From assembly GCF_022201045.2 (NCBI RefSeq), contig NC_068558.1, forward strand, positions 32,879,501 to 32,943,500: a stretch of DNA of 64,000 nt, given 5' to 3'. The notes under the pieces are model-generated. The model searched no databases. It saw only the letters and a program-made list of their open reading frames with translations, and was not told the DNA's origin. Position numbers and translations under genes: made by a program. Each line of letters opens with the position of its first letter. The stretch's first letter is position 1. This stretch comes from Citrus sinensis (lineage: Eukaryota > Streptophyta > Magnoliopsida > Sapindales > Rutaceae). Positions 59,163 through 64,000 of this stretch are shown piece after piece.

Positions 59163-64000
<4,838 letters not shown>

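Overview
This window is nuclear DNA of a dicot plant. Genes have many short AT-rich introns with GT-AG borders, spacers are very AT-rich, and repeats are plant types (Ty3/gypsy, Ty1/copia, plant LINE, hAT, Mutator-like, SINE). Gene content (plastid RAP protein, APS2-type ADP-glucose pyrophosphorylase, lumazine synthase, DapB, PARG) fits a eudicot. A woody species such as Citrus is possible, but nothing here proves it.

The left two thirds (1-42.5 kb) is mostly mobile DNA. 1-4784 is the 5' part (minus strand) of a Ty3/gypsy element whose single gag-pol frame is cut only by stop codons. 5266-10757 is a complete LINE with a 19-bp target duplication, an intact ORF1 and a broken ORF2. 12535-13430 is a degraded protein-kinase pseudogene. 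19248-26029 is a complete Mutator-like element (MULE) with TIRs and a 9-bp target duplication. It carries two convergent genes: an intact FAR1-type MULE transposase with all DDE residues, and a small GRF-zinc-finger membrane protein in the position mudrB has in maize MuDR. 27454-28749 is an apparently functional three-exon bHLH gene. 30174-30394 is a tRNA-type SINE. 32183-42485 is a four-level nest: a Ty1/copia element interrupted by a solo LTR, interrupted by a hAT transposon, interrupted by a 1.2-kb LTR-like element. Each junction is readable from its target-site duplication.

The right third (43-64 kb) is a gene-dense block: RAP-domain protein, catalytically altered AGPase small subunit, lumazine synthase, DapB and PARG (cut by the window end). 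The first four look plastid-targeted and serve rRNA maturation, starch enzyme regulation, riboflavin and lysine synthesis. Lumazine synthase and DapB are divergent with 405 bp between start codons. By recall, their Arabidopsis homologues (At2g44050 and At2g44040) are also neighbours, as are those of RAP and PARG (At2g31890 and At2g31870), so the block may preserve old linkage. Exon models were built by hand from splice signals, reading phase and family conservation. All of them close in frame.
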